DNA of 64,000 nt from Oxytricha trifallax. Lineage: Eukaryota; Ciliophora; Spirotrichea; Sporadotrichida; Oxytrichidae. A model generated the notes under the pieces. That model made no database searches, had not been told where the DNA came from, and saw nothing but the letters and a program-made list of their open reading frames with translations. The DNA lies in the NCBI GenBank assembly GCA_000711775.1, contig ARYC01000123.1:1-64000 (forward strand). The letters are read 5' to 3'. Numbering within the stretch: the stretch's first letter is position 1; each line of letters opens with the position of its first letter. Positions 23,239 to 36,269 of the stretch are shown piece by piece. The translations under genes and the position numbers were made by a program.

Positions 23239-25810
23239 ATGGGAGATGCACAGTAAGATCTGATAAACTACAAGGGTATTTATTATGAAGACGATCAGGG
23301 GTAGAAGTACACGGATCCAGAGAACGGAGCACACTTTGAAGTAAACGATCTCAGCCGCAGACTAAATAAAATATTGGCTAAGATTGAATATGTCATGAAG
23401 CAACCAAGTCAAATAATGAATTATTATGATTTATTATTAATTTAGTAAACTATTTATAAAACCATGTTGAAATTGATCATAATTTAATCTTTAATGAAAA
23501 TAATTAATTATAACACATCTTAATAATATAATTAACAGTTATAAAAAATGATGAATTAAATATAATTCTAATTTAATGAATATCATAATGACAATTGATA
23601 TAAAATATAAGTGATGTTATCGAGCAGCAAGCATAGGCAACGTTTGCCATAGACCCAATCATAGCTCACGCCCAAGTATATTTGTTACAGAAGGAAAAGT
23701 AAGCTTTATTAAAGGGATTCACAAATGTGGCTTCAACGCATGTTAAAGATCGCAAATCCCTTGGACACAACCAGTAAGTTATTCAGATTTTAAGACTCTA
23801 TGATATGAATTTTGCATTTATGAATTGCAATGTTAAAATTTGAAGTTACTTAACAATAAATGACATCCACAAAAACAAATCCAATTCCTGATAGAGCGCT
23901 GGATTATGTTTCATAAAACGATCAAGGAGGAGTTACAGGCACAAATAAACAGCAATAATTATATTAGCAAGATCAACACTAATAATAATAATTGTATACT
24001 CAGCACCATCAACACATTTCAAATGGCTCTCTATAAAGACATGACGATAATAATCAGTCACAGAATTATCAGAACCAACAGTAGCAGCAACAATAATATT
24101 AATAATAAATTCATTAGCAAACTTATCAACAGTAGATTAATGCGTAGAAGCTGAGGAGCAAGTCTGATGATAAGACATCCTCAGGGATTCACTAGTAAAA
24201 TGCTGCACATTAAATGATGCTTACTAATTCTCAGAAAATTACAAAATAAGTCGCAAAATTTATAAAATTAAATTATTTTTTTCAATTTTCTTTAAATATG
24301 TAGCTACTTTGTTATGACATATAATTAGGATTATTAATTTTTTAAGTCAAAGCGGGTGACATTAACTACAATATGCAATAGCAATAGTTGTAACAGATGC
24401 AGCTGTAATAATAGTAGATGATGATGAATGGAGGGATTTAGGGGCAATAATTGAACTTAGAAAGCTAACTATAGTAGATAATTAGTCGAGGCAAGACTCC
24501 ACATAACAACAATAAATCAATTACTAAACAGTAAGAAATAATTCACAAATATGGTATTATCGATTAATTAATGCAGGATGATTAAAATAAAATTAAAAAA
24601 CATTTTAATCTAAAAATTATATTGTGAATGAGCAGTGGTGAGAAGTAGATCATGAATCAGACATAACAAAACATTTAAAAACTAAAAGCTTAGCTGGGCT
24701 ACAATGAGTCAATTATATCAGCAGGTGCAAATATCACAATGTCCAATTAGAAGTAAATTAAACCGTAAATAATCTTATGTAATTATTTTATAGTCGTTCA
24801 TCCTAGAGATCAAACAGAGACAATAAAGCTGGTGTAATGATTACAGGAGGAGGACCTAAAAATATGTAAAGTTCAAACATGAGCTAGCAAGTTTATAATA
24901 TGGGACCAGTACCAGCTACCTCTCAATCGAGAAATACCAAAAACATGGCAAATACATTCTAGTAAGCTTATTATATTCTAAGTGATTTTCTTTTAGCAAC
25001 AATATGTAAAACAAGTCAAATACTATGAATAAACCAGGCATGATTAATCTTAATACTAAAGCTGGCCTAGTGGGAGGTGCAAACATAGATAGTTTAAGTT
25101 TCAATAATAGTTTAGCTATATAAAATATTGGATCTTACTCCCTGCAAAATAACATGCTGATTATATCCTCAGGCAAGTCTAGAAACATAAATGGAAATTA
25201 ATTCAAAACTTCAGCTTCTATTGGATCTACTAAAGGTACAAACAAAAATATGGGAGCTATAGAGGGAAATCACATGCTGGGCTCAACTTTCTATGCAGGG
25301 GTTCAAGGGCAGAGTAATAATCTGATTATGGCTTAAGGCTCAAACATAAGTGGGTCATTGATCTCAAACAATCGTGGTTCAGGGTTGATGGATTCGATAG
25401 GCTCTGGAAATCATACAAAAAATATTTCTGGCAAATTTAATCAAACAATTGGAAGTGCAACCCAATCAAAATCTCTTAATAGCAAATAAAATATGTACTC
25501 TGCCATTTACAACAATAATACTAGAAACGATAACGGCACCAATAATTTAACTCAAAATAATACAGCGAATGGCGGAGGTCGAAATTTAGTCAGTAACTAC
25601 CTGAAAGGAGTAGATTAAAATTACATAAAGGGCAGTTTTGTTGGATCTTAAAAGTTTGTTACAACCTCATCTAGAAACTAAGGACTAGCTGTTCCCGTAG
25701 GCACTAAGAAATAAATGACTAGAAACACTATTGGAGGAGGAGGCATAAGTGGAGTTGGTACTATGGAGATGATTACTAATAAATCAATAGTAGGTAATAG
25801 ATACTATTGA
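23239..25810 (+). CDS. Poly-Gln / Gly-Asn-Ser-rich protein, unknown
   Basis: Starts MGDAQQDLINYKGIYYEDDQG (ATG 23239), followed by a charged helix (LSRRLNKILAKIEYVMKQPSQ), a block at about 23620-23775, a block from 23885 with long poly-Gln encoded by mixed CAA/CAG/TAA/TAG, a second Q/M-rich block (24365-24590), then about 300 residues rich in Asn, Ser, Gly and Met ending IVGNRYY, TGA 25808-25810. A 35-nt GT-AG intron lies at about 24956-24996. The remaining gaps (23420-23620, 23780-23880, 24245-24365, 24600-24650, 24775-24795) are IESs. The mixed Q codons are among the clearest evidence in the window for TAA/TAG reassignment. It could be a prion-like or RNA-granule protein; this is only compositional. 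Confidence 0.65.
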
Positions 25811-26152
25811 TACTGCAATACTTTAGCTAATATAAAGCATGTAATTGCTCTAGATTTATAGAATATAGCAAAAATAATTATATATTTCCAATATTTTTTT
25901 TTAGAGTTTAACAACACTCAATTAAAGATAATAAGAATAAAGAGACTAAGAAATTAGTTTTAAGATTTAATTTAATTTTATTAAATTTAAGCTAATAAAT
26001 TAAAAGCATTATAGTTAGATAAACTTGACTCACTTAGAAGCATGTCATAGTTGTCACAGAGCTTTGTGCCTTGTACTTAAATCTCAATTTACTTTTACGT
26101 TTAGATAGATTATAGATACTTTGATTTTTCAAAGTCACACATCACAAGCTTT

Positions 26153-27859
26153 TCACTATGCGATTTCCTTAGAATTCACATTAGTAAATACAAGTTTAGT
26201 GACTTCCATAAGTAAACTTGGATAGTACTCCAATTCTTCAAATGCTTTAGTCTGACTGACCTCGCTAAAGTTTTTCATTAAGTAAGTCTGGCAGAATTTC
26301 TTAAGCTCGTGCGCTGAGTATTTATTGGCGTCTATAAGTAAAGCGCAAACGTTGTCGTTGTCGACGTTGTGCATTAAAGTATTTTCACAGAGATACTTTA
26401 GACCTTCCAACATATAAGCATCAGCAAGCCCTAGCAATTCCAAAGCAACCTATTTATTGAAGTTCAAAATACTACCGCTGTATAGGTATTCCATCATGAA
26501 TAAATATGAGTTATAGTTCCAATCTTTCACTTCTATCTATGCTTGACTTGTTTCTTTCATTCCATTCATAAACATAGCTCTAAAATGTTCACATTAAGCA
26601 GAAAGGATAGCTTTATGAGCAAAAATTTACTTTCCTTCTACAACAAAAACCACATCAGCAAATGTGGGATTGTTAATTATCTTTCTCATGTTCTGAATAA
26701 GCGAGTTTACAGCTTCGTTGTTTATTTCATTTTCTTCAAGCTTACCGATGTCCAAAATACATATATCATTCAGCCATTTGCAACCATCAAATCCTCCAAA
26801 GATAAAAAGTTGCTTTGTGCCAATCACACAAGCAGTATGTCTCTATCTTCCAGCTGGCGCCTTCTCACTCTCAGTGGGATGACTCCATCTCATAGTATCA
26901 GTGTTCAGAACATACAAATCATTAGATGGAATGATTTTCTTGAAGGATCTACCTCTGCCATCATAACCTCCAAAGAGATAGATTTTATTACCGATCAAGT
27001 TTGCAGTGTGTCCTCTGAGTCCCTTAGGAGGGCTTCCATAGATAAGTGGTTCAGTCCATGTAAGAGTCTCAGTGTCGAAAATGTGCAAATCCTTAAGATG
27101 CTTGTTACCTGAGTGCCCACCAAAAAGGTAAAGCTTAGTGCCAAGAACTGTCATAGTATGTGCATTTCTTGCCATTGGTTGCATACCTTGAACTGGAGGT
27201 TTGATCCACGTAACTGTGTCCAAGTCCAAAATATCAATATCATTGAAGCATTTGTCTCCGTCATAACCCCCAAACATGTAGAGTTTTCTGCCAACTCTTG
27301 ACATTGTGTGACATGCTCTGGCAGAAGGTTTCTAGAAAAGAGTTAGACAATAAATTGTAAATTCTTACCTATCCTGAGACTTTTGGCTTTTACCAAACCA
27401 TAGAAGAGGTGTTTAGAATGTAAAGATCATCAAGCCATTAATTCCCGTCATGACCTCCGTGGAAGTAAATTTTGTCTCCATAAACAGCGGTTGTGTGATT
27501 ATTTCTGCAAGCTGGGGTAGGCCCAAAAGTTTCAGGGTCACTCCTAAAATTCAAATGAGAAAATTTATTAGAGAAATATTTTTATGCTTTAAAATGCAAG
27601 TTTCTATCAGAATTATTGCAAAATCTATGGCAATTTCGACTTCTGCTTTTTAGTGTAATTTTTTACTTACCATATATATTTATCTATGTCCAGAACATAA
27701 AGATCATTCAAAGCATTTTTGCCGTTCCATCCTCCAAAAATGTATAAATTATTATTAACTTTGTCGCATGAATGAGCAGCTCTTGAACCTATGAGGTGTT
27801 AATAGAAAATAAATATTACTAGGGGGATCGTTTTGTGGGATAGGTGTGTACCAAGCCAT
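26153..27859 (-). CDS. Kelch-BTB protein (six kelch repeats, C-terminal BTB)
   Basis: Starts MAWYTPIPQNDPPSSRAAHS (ATG complement at 27857-27859) and ends TGA at 26153-26155. Six kelch blades carry the GG doublet: YIFGGWNG, YFHGGHDG, YMFGGYDG, YLFGGHSG, YLFGGYDG, FIFGGFDG, each with the downstream Tyr/Trp pattern, so one complete six-bladed propeller. A BTB/POZ fold follows (TFADVVFVVEGKQIFAHKAI to LFMMEYLYSG) with a BACK-like helical tail. Three GT-AG introns: 27789-27819, 27544-27670 and 27332-27368. Kelch before BTB is the LZTR1-like order, reversed from KLHL proteins; a Cullin-3 substrate adaptor role is the usual reading for BTB-kelch proteins. No IES is needed, so it may be a single MDS. 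Confidence 0.9.
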
Positions 27860-28202
27860 TTTCACTTTGAAATCTAGAGATTTAAATTTTCTTATTTTAA
27901 TTAATTATCAAAAATTCTTTTTAGAATACTTCCTTTCTAAATATTATTCTCATCAATAAATATTCCTTTTTATTTTGGAAGGAACCCTAAAAGTTATGAT
28001 AAAATAATACACTCAGTTTATTTGTTTTAATATATAGCAAAATTATGTCCTTTACTTTTGATTGATAAAAGAAAGTTATGAGAATGCATAAGGAATTCGG
28101 GAATAAATATAAATTTACATAAAACTGTTCTTTATTTCCCTAAATTTAATTAACCGATAACTTATGAACAATTTTCTATTTTATCTTGCTTTCTTTGATG
28201 AC
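27860..28202. other. AT-rich intergenic spacer between two minus-strand genes
   Basis: No coding block seen. Confidence 0.5.
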
Positions 28203-29450
28203 TCAGAAGATATTCTTTTAAACGAAAAAGTTCTTTAAGCTTATGATTTACCAAACTACAGTTATTACAATTACTGATATCTGCACTGATACGATCATTA
28301 TTTATATATTTATGAGTATTTCTAATGTTTATTATTAACAATCTTTAATTATTTTAATTATTATTATTATTCTTAATATAATTTATATATATATATATAT
28401 ATCAAGACAAAATTAGAAGAGAAACGTTCATATTCGTTTTAATGCTCCAACTGTCTCTCCCTCTATCTGCGTTGATCCTAAACTATAGTCTCTGCCTTCT
28501 TCAATAATAAATCTATTTCAATGTCTACCTTGTCGATGTGTTCACGAGTTACAAATGAATCTGCTGAGAAACCTGATTATTTATGATAAATTTTACTCTT
28601 TTTTAGAGTAAAAGACTTTATAATAATTATTAGTAGAGATTATTGTTAAGCGTGCTCATCTGTATCTGCATGAACATGGGTTCCTTCAATTTAGATGCTC
28701 ATCTCGTAAATCATACAAAAATAACTGATAATAACTAATCAATTTTCATATATTATTCTTTTAGAAACTTGTCCTTGCTTTATAAATTATAGCAAAAATC
28801 TAATGACTAAATAACATTTATTTTATATAGTTTACTTGATATTTACATCTTTATTGAATATATCTCTGGAACCATGAATGCATATTCTATGCACTCCATT
28901 AGTCTGAATAATCTTCTAGAACCCCTTGTGCGTCTCTTGCAATAACTAGTAAGTCTCAACTTCTCTGCCTGAGGGATCAAAAACACTCACTTAAATGCCT
29001 TATTTTGATGTTTTAATGTATTTCACGTCAATGTTCGAGAATAACTCAAGAAACATGTCCATTACCTATATTGAAAAGATAATAAAGTAAGATTCAAAAA
29101 ATCAATTATTTTGTTTTTTCAATGAATTTAAGTAGGGTAAACTCTTGAAAAATAGATTTATTTAGATAGATTAATAGCTTGAATCTTTATCTCAGACTTT
29201 TATATTCAAAGTAACTTGTTGAAATAGAGAAAAGTATATCTTGATAATTCTAAGTTTTAATTTTCTTAAATAGTATAAATACATATTTAGTTTATTTATA
29301 TATATTCAATACCTACTTACTTAACCCTTGGCAAAGTCATCTTTGAAACATTTTGTCTACATATGCCCAATAGTAAAGGTAATCTTAGAACTATTGCAAG
29401 TGAAAGCGAAAATGGCAATCAAAGCAAGAAACAATTTAGTTGGAGAGGGG
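28203..29450 (-). CDS. p24 / TMED family cargo receptor (GOLD domain)
   Basis: Read leftward: signal-peptide-like LFLALIAIFAFTCNSSKITF (about 29440-29380) and KCFKDDFAKG. Then come a GOLD beta block with VSVFDPSGREVE and HRICIHGSRDIF (about 29065-28850), EGTHVHADTDEHA (about 28710-28650), a heptad-rich helix (VDIEIDLLLKKAETIVQDQRRQRERQLEHQNEYERFSSN, about 28560-28420), and a final block with the membrane segment VQISVIVITVVWQIISLKNFF, ending at TGA 28203-28205. The tail WQI-x-LK-x-FF is typical of p24 proteins, which cycle between ER and Golgi and select COPII/COPI cargo. It is split into at least five blocks by IESs. The initiator Met was not found next to the signal peptide; it may be in another MDS. 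Confidence 0.85.
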
Positions 29451-29459
29451 AGCTTTTAT

Positions 29460-30501
29460 TAATTTTTCACATAAAATAATTAGATAATTTTTAATAAAAT
29501 TTAACATAAAATTTTTTTACTTATCTATAAATTAGTTTTTTAAAAAGTAAAAATAATTTTATATAAGGATTATAATTTAAGAAAAAAATACGTATAAAAT
29601 AATTTTTATATTAAAAAACTTATTATGATAAAATCCTTATAATTTAGTTAATTATTCTCCTTTCATTTTTAGATTAAAATTATTAATAATTTATTATTTC
29701 AATAAATCAATTAGATATTTCTTATAGAGTTGCAAAAAAGGTATTAACGTAATTGATTAAGTTAGTTAGTTAGTAAAACTTTCCCGATATTATATTATAA
29801 AGTTAACAGAATTGACAATCATAAATTTCTGCTTAAAATTATTCACATTATATATTTTATTAATGATGCCTTTAAAATCCCATATTAACTTTGTTGTTAA
29901 ACAAATAATCTACTTTTGTAAAAATAAGGGTCTTATCTAAAATATTTCTTACTTATTGAATTATATTGAATTTAATGTCTTTAAATACAAATAAAAATTA
30001 GTTTCTCTTTGAATAAAGTTGACCAGGAATCAATGGCAATATATTTAATTATTAATAAATTGATAAAATAGAATTAGTAAGTTTGGATATGTGTGTGTGC
30101 TATAAAAGATTAAGAATAAATTTGAAATTATAATTTAAATTATTAATAATTCTCTCATAGGGAAACTTTTGCTAATAAAGTAATTAATTCTAAAAATTAA
30201 TATAATTCTTCAATTTTTATTTAATATTTATTATAAGGATGATTTTTCACTTTGAATAAACCTTATAAAAATTAACAATTTCAAAAATACAAAAAATATA
30301 ATTAAATTACTTAAATAGTTAATTTATTCTGAAAATAAAATTGATAAAGATTTTTACTTAAATGATATAATAGCTATCTTATTTAATATGAATATTAAAC
30401 TTGCCTGTTCTAGCAATATAATCCTTTTTTAATTTATTTAGAAATTCTGCAATGATTAAATCAAATTGAATTCAGACCCTTTAATTCATACTACTATTCA
30501 A
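29460..30501. other. Long AT-rich intergenic region
   Basis: About 1 kb with no coding block; divergent promoter region between the p24 gene (-) and the 30502 gene (+). Confidence 0.5.
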
Positions 30502-31133
30502 ATGGAGTTCAGAAAGGATCAACCATCAGTCAAGCTACACCAAGCCCCAGGCGGCCAGAGCACCTTCAGTTTCGGATGGGGTGTTGAGGAAAAGCAAGAA
30601 CAGCCAAGAAACAAGACTCAAGCCACTGTTCAACCTCAAGTTCAAGAGGAGCCACAAGTATGTTATTATTATCCATGTGTATTAAGAGGAAATTGACAAA
30701 TTAAAAGTCATAAATATAATGGATGGGAAAATATTAAAATTATTTAAAATGAAGTGAAGGTCAGAAACCAACAAGAATCATCAATTTCTTTTGGACAAGA
30801 AGAGGAGAAGAAAGAAAACGATATATAATGCCAAATTTATATATAAAGATCTTTTCATTGTGTCAAAAATTAAAAATGTTAGACAACGCTGCAGTGAAAA
30901 TTGTACAAGCTCCAGGTGGTCAAAGCAGCTTCAGCTTTGGTTGGGGTAACGACGACGCTAGCTCAGGTACTCAAGTGAGAAACAAGGGCAGAGCTCAAGT
31001 GAACAACAATCAGGACAACGTCGCAGCTGGATGGAACGCAAGTTCAGGTTCAACTGGCGATGACAGCAACGGCGTCAAATCATCAACCAGAGTGCACAAC
31101 CCACCCGGTGGCAGATCATAAATCTAATTCTGA
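30502..31133 (+). CDS. Small PGGxS-motif protein, Jupiter/HN1-like
   Basis: Starts MEFRKDQPSVKLHQAPGGQS (ATG 30502-30504) and ends PGGRSQIQF, TGA 31131-31133. It carries two copies of QAPGGQSxFSFGWG and a third partial copy, HNPPGGRS. The PPGGxSxFSxG motif is that of the Jupiter/HN1 microtubule-associated family, and SPIRAL1-type proteins have a similar one. A GT-AG intron is likely at 30658-30764, and one IES has pointer AACG giving KKENAAVKIVQAPGG (about 30818-30891). About 150 residues, hydrophilic, no membrane segment. A role on microtubules is inferred from the motif only. Confidence 0.6.
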
Positions 31134-31667
31134 ACTAAGGTATTGACAGTGACTATGGTAGGATGATTAGAGTGAGAGACTGAAGTGATTGGAAGAGACA
31201 TGATTAATCATACTATGAATAATGGTAATGAAAAGGAGACATGTTAATCATTCACTACGTTTATCACTTTAAGCATTTACGCCACTAGTCACGATAAAAG
31301 TATAACTATGTGTAATAGCTATATATAATTTACTAACAATTTATGATAATACTATCTTCAGATTTTTATGACAGTTAATTTTATGAAGTTTATAGTATTA
31401 ATTGATATTTTCACCCATCAAAACATATCTATTATGGTGTTAATCTTTAGAGTAAAGTGTATAAATTTGAAACATTAAATTTGATTTGAGAGATTAATAA
31501 TCTAGAATTAAAATCCAATCAATTAATTGATGTAAACTTAATTCTATAATAATTTATTCGTTGTGTTTTCCTGAATCTGAGTAAATTTACTCTCCCTCAT
31601 CTTCATGAGTTAATTTAAAGAATACTTAACTAATTCTCTAATAATAATTTCAAAATAATAACTAGAA
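31134..31667. other. AT-rich intergenic region
   Basis: No coding block seen. Confidence 0.5.
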
Positions 31668-32137
31668 ATGTTTAACAATCAAGACAAGGGACTCCAGAAC
31701 AAATTGTGGAATCAGCAACAGATCAACTCGCCTAACTTCAATAAGCTGGCTGAATCGTAGAGCTAGAGGAAGTAGGAAGACAAAATCATACAAGAACAAG
31801 AATATACCCAGTTAAAATTCAAAATTAGATATTTCAATGGCAATCAAGTTTGTGGGGAGTTTAATAAAAAATAAATCAATATTACGACTAATATACTCAT
31901 GATAGATAAGAAGAATCAAGTAAATTAATTAAAATAATTATACAATAGCACGCTTTGATTGGAGGCATTGGAGAGCAGAACTTGGCAGCAGCTCAGAGAC
32001 TCATGTCAGGCACCAACCAGGGTGCCGCCGTCACTGGTCCAAGTCAAGAACAGTAAAACATCAGAGAAATGGCTGCTCAGTAACATCAGCAACAACAGAA
32101 AAGCAAGTGGGCTAATTAAGAAGAGCAATAACAGTGA
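31668..32137 (+). CDS. Small Gln-rich protein, unknown
   Basis: Starts MFNNQDKGLQNKLWNQQQ (ATG 31668), joined through pointer ATACAA (31788-31793 / 31940-31945) to HALIGGIGEQNLAAAQRLMS and a Gln-rich end, TGA 32135-32137. That gives about 105 residues. The 152-bp IES is itself open in one frame, so an alternative without excision cannot be excluded. No domain recognised. Confidence 0.5.
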
Positions 32138-32818
32138 AGATCTTCAATTTCTGCCAGCAATGACAGTACTAAAAGCGACTAAATTTTAATGAACTAGTAT
32201 TACTAGGTTTCTTTCTCAAGAAGTTCAGAGTTAGTGATTCTTAGTAATATAAGTCAGATAAAAAAAGGTATTATAGCAATTCATTAGAATTTTTCATTTT
32301 TAGTACTTTTGTATAAATTCTATATTAATTTAGAGATAGATGTAATAAGCTAATGAATCATGAATTATAAAAATAAGCTGCAGTTTAAACTTAAATTTAA
32401 TAATTTAAAACTTAGTCAATCAAATATTAAGTTCTATCTAATTTAATATTTAAATATAGAAGGTATATATCAATTTAATCTTTACATTTATTAAAGGGAC
32501 ACTTTATATATTTTAAAAAATGAATCAAATCACTGATTAAAATATGACAAAATAATGTCTGTGAAAGTTGGAAATATTTATATTTGAAATCAATCTATTT
32601 TTAATTAATAAATTATTTAAAAAATAAATAAATAAGATTTTTAAAATGAGATAAAGTATAAAAATCTATATTATAATTAGTATATATTTTTTTATTCTTT
32701 GCATTGTTCAATTTAAAAACTAGAACAAATTTAATTTTGATAATTTGGGTAATTTTAATTTTCCATAACCTTTTTTCTTCTTGCAATAATGATTTAAAAT
32801 TTAAATAATTTAATTTAA
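32138..32818. other. AT-rich intergenic region between convergent genes
   Basis: No coding block seen; very AT-rich from 32320 on. Confidence 0.5.
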
Positions 32819-34566
32819 TCAAAGATTGTTAGGATCGAAGCCCTTGCCCATCGCTTGCCTATTTTCCTAAGCCATAGCAGCTTAATTTGTCGCATTACTG
32901 CTACTTAATGGTTAATTTATAAATATTACCAGATAAATTAATAAGTTTACTGATTATAAATACTTATATTTAAACTCCTTGGTTATGATGATGAGGTTGT
33001 GCCTGATTAAGTTTAGGACATGCTGACTGCTCTCTGTTTGACATCGTATTTAGGTATTACTAAGGGATTGCCGACAAGCCAGTTGTCCAAGTCCACAAGC
33101 TTCCACACTCCGAAAGTATGCTTCTAGATCCACTCCATATAGTTCTCACTCGCAGACCACTTATTGAATTTCAGAGGGGGCTCCATTTAAGTTTCAAAGA
33201 CACCGACATGCTGCCAAGTATAGTCTAAATTCTCAGGGTACTTTTAAAATTCATTGGAAGCACTAATAAGTAATAGAGTCGAAAAAATACATGAAATAAT
33301 TTGGTACTTAAAAAGATCTCTGCCATATTTATCTTTCAGATATAGTTTATAGCCAGTTTTAAATTACACATAAGATCTGAAGATTATTCTATGAGCATCT
33401 TTATGTATTTCTTTGTTAACCTTTGGGTCAGCAAAGTTCTTGGGGTCAGTTATATAAACCTGGATAATTTTATGCTCAATTTGAATAAAAATAATGTATG
33501 TTAGTGATAAAAGTTTACTTGGGAACATATGAGATGAAACCCATATTTTCGATATCATTGAAAATTACATAGTCATTTTCTGAACCATTTTCTCTTCGAA
33601 TTGGGGAGAGACCCTTGATAACGGTATGATCATACATATTAGCTTCTACTGTTATTGGCTTGCCTCTGTCTGCAAACATGTCTTCTTCAACTAGTAGCTA
33701 AATATTTTTAGTATAATTTATAGAAAATCAAAAATTACAGCAAAAATTTCCACAACTATTTAACTAATTTTTCTCTCTATATAGATCTAATTGAAAAAAT
33801 CCCATCAAAAATAAAATTAATTAGTAAATATTGTTCATTTTTAATTCATTCAACCTATTTCTGAGCTTTGTGTAAAAGGTCTCCTCACAATATTACTCCA
33901 AAAAGTCAAAATCTCTATCTTGAGATGAGAGCAGCACAGCTCTGTAGATTTTAAACAAATGCTCTAGCACTTCATTTTTGTGTAATTTCATTCTTGAAAA
34001 TATCTATTCACCCATAAACCTTTATAAAATATAGCAACACATGTTAATCTAGGTTAGAAAGGATTCTGCAAAGTAAAATTCTTATAAATAATTTAGATTT
34101 GTGAGACCTTGTCTTAATATCAATTGAAGGAGCTCCATTGATAAGCCATGGTAAATTGATAGAAACTGGGTTACGTTTGTAAGTTGGAGCATCTTTTACT
34201 AAATAATCAGGCAGGAATTCATCATCCTTTACTCCTACGTCTTCCTTATTTAAGTGATCGTAACTATCCTACAAGAAATCAGGCTTCTAATAAGTAGATG
34301 AGAATTGTGAAGATGATTATTGTTGTTTTTGCTTATCACTGCTCTCGCTACCTTATATAAAATTTCCAATAAAGTTACCCCAAAAGCCCAGTAACTTTTA
34401 TTCTAGCATGAATAAATAAAAACAATGTACCTGACTTTGCACTTTCGTTATTTGAATCTTATTAATCCTTGGTAGCTTATTGCTTCTTTAATCTCTCTGA
34501 ATATGGATCACCCTCAAATGTCTCTTTCTCATTTGTTGAGAACTATCTTATATATTACTAATTCAT
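32819..34566 (-). CDS. Mitochondrial Tim44-like domain protein
   Basis: Starts MNQQYIRQFSTNEKETFEG (ATG complement 34564-34566), whose RQFST resembles a mitochondrial presequence cleavage site. GDPYSERLKKQ follows. A 28-nt GT-AG intron joins KS to EQKLLGFWGNF. Blocks at 34400-34120, 34020-33855, 33710-33530, 33500-33250 and 33240-33000 carry EVLEHLFKIYRAVLLSS, a Gln-Tyr-Cys segment, EHKIIQVYITDPKNFADP, and WQHVGVFE with LVDLDNWLVGNPLV. The last MDS (about 32900-32819) reads AAMAQENRQAMGKGFDPNNL, TGA 32819-32821. The helical block plus the W-x-V-G-x-FE / DLDNWLVGN end resembles Tim44 / mL45-type domains, so a role in protein import or the mitoribosome is possible. Family assignment is tentative; mitochondrial targeting is better supported. 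IESs separate the blocks. Confidence 0.55.
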
Positions 34567-34947
34567 TGCTTATCCTTTCTATTTTAGATTATATTAATAT
34601 AAAACATTAATCGTAATATTATACTATTATGATAATATGTCTATTAATGAGAAATTGTTGACATTCTATTATGAATTTAAGCATTTCTCCATCCTCTAGG
34701 AAAAATATATCTTAATTGGAGTGTTTTCATTTTATAAATATTGTGATTATTTTAATAAAATATTGCAAATATTATAATTACTGTCCACAAATAAAATACC
34801 ATAGAGTCTAAAGAAATATATGAGATTTAATAACAAAAAATAAATTAAAATTTGTGAATGAATATACTTTTAATTATAAATTACAATTTATAATAAGAAT
34901 TTGATAAATAAAAAAGAAATTAATTAGATATAATCAAAAATGTAAAA

Positions 34948-36200
34948 ATGTCTGAGCAGAAGATGCCTTGTCATTCAACATTAATGTTAGTTACAAAAAA
35001 CATATCCAATTTTTATATTTTACAGGGGCTGCACCTGGTAAGAGTGGTGATGGGAACAGACAAACACTTCGCAGAGCAGCTAAGAAAAATGGTGAAGGAG
35101 TATTCAAATATGCAAATGGTGATATCTTAAAAGGAACATGGAAAGACAATGAAACGTTTTTTTAGATTTACACTTTGTATATTGGCTTATTGTTTTTCAT
35201 TTATTATTGATCGGTATCTTGTAATCATCTATTTTCCAAATTATTTATCATGAATGTTATAAATTGGCATTTAAACATATTGAAATAAAAAAGTCTGATG
35301 GAAATTTTATATTGTTCAATTAGCTTGAATTCAATATATTTATATACAAAGTATAAATATGATCAAATGGGTTTATTTTTTTGGCTATGGGGTCAAACAC
35401 ATCCCCCCATAATGTGTACTTTTCTTTTTGTAGTCTGATAGAGTTTTTGACGCTGAGTAATAGTAGCTAATGTACTACGTGTGTGCGATCAATATTTTTT
35501 GAGTTATGACTGAAAATAAGTTCACTTTTTAAATATAAAATTATAGTAAAATTATTGAAAATTTTTCAATTTTTCATAAAATTCTAAATTGAAAAAAAAT
35601 TATCAAACCGGCTGCTTATGCACGAATTTGATAAAATTATTAATTTAATTTTAGTTTATAAAAATATATAATTATTATTTTATTTCTCAATCTTGTAATA
35701 AATTTAACTGCGATAAAATAATTATTATATATTTTTATAAACTAAAATTAAATTAATAATTTTATCAAATTCGTGCATAAGCAGCCGGTTTGATAATTTT
35801 TTTTCAATTTATAATTTTATGAAAAATTGAAAAATTTTCAATAATTTTACTATAATTTTATATATAAAAAGTGAACTTATTTTAAGTCATAACTCAAAAA
35901 CTATTGATCGCACACACGTAGTACATTAGCTACTATTACTCAGCGTCAAAAACTCTATCAGACTACAAAAAGAAAAGTACACATTATGGGGGGATGTGTT
36001 TGACCCCATAGCCATTTTTTTAATAGATTTTACATAAAAAACAATTTATAAAATTTTATTTAAATCTTAATTACTTGAGAGCTCAAAGACTGCAAGAAGA
36101 TTGAAAGCAGTCGACAACCAATTGAATGCCCAAGACCAGCAATAAGTCGTTGCCAAGAACGACAGTTCAGTTCTTAAGTCAGTCATAACCAACTTTTTAT
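34948..36200 (+). CDS. MORN-repeat protein split by an IES carrying a foldback element
   Basis: Starts MSEQKMP (ATG 34948). A 56-nt GT-AG intron at 34970-35025 joins to WAAPGKSGDGNRQTLRRAAK. A MORN repeat follows (GEGVFKYANGDILKGTWKDNE, about 35092-35153). The next coding block is at about 36080-36200 (SSKTARRLKAVDNQLNAQDQ). Between them lies about 900 bp of IES containing the 633-bp foldback at 35382-36014. Only one MORN unit is visible, whereas these proteins usually carry several, so other MDSs may lie elsewhere. MORN proteins commonly sit at membranes or the cortex. The 3' end is not identified. Confidence 0.55.
35382..36014. mobile_element. 633-bp foldback (near-perfect palindrome) MITE-like element
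   Basis: The left arm starts TGGCTATGGGGTCAAACAC and the right arm ends with its reverse complement. The arms of about 300 bp are almost identical, with a central loop of about 40 bp near 35690. Poly-T flanks both ends; a clean target duplication is not visible. It is a different family from the two 417-bp elements. It would form a cruciform when single-stranded. It sits inside the IES of the MORN gene and so would be removed from the macronucleus. Confidence 0.85.
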
Positions 36201-36269
36201 TTAATAATTAAATTTACTTGTTTATAATAGAATAATTTACTGAAGTTTAATTCATAGAAATTCAACACA

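Noticed and set aside
26543-27112. Plus-strand 189-codon ORF
   Set aside because: Antisense shadow of the kelch-BTB gene; no TAA/TAG Gln use or domain.
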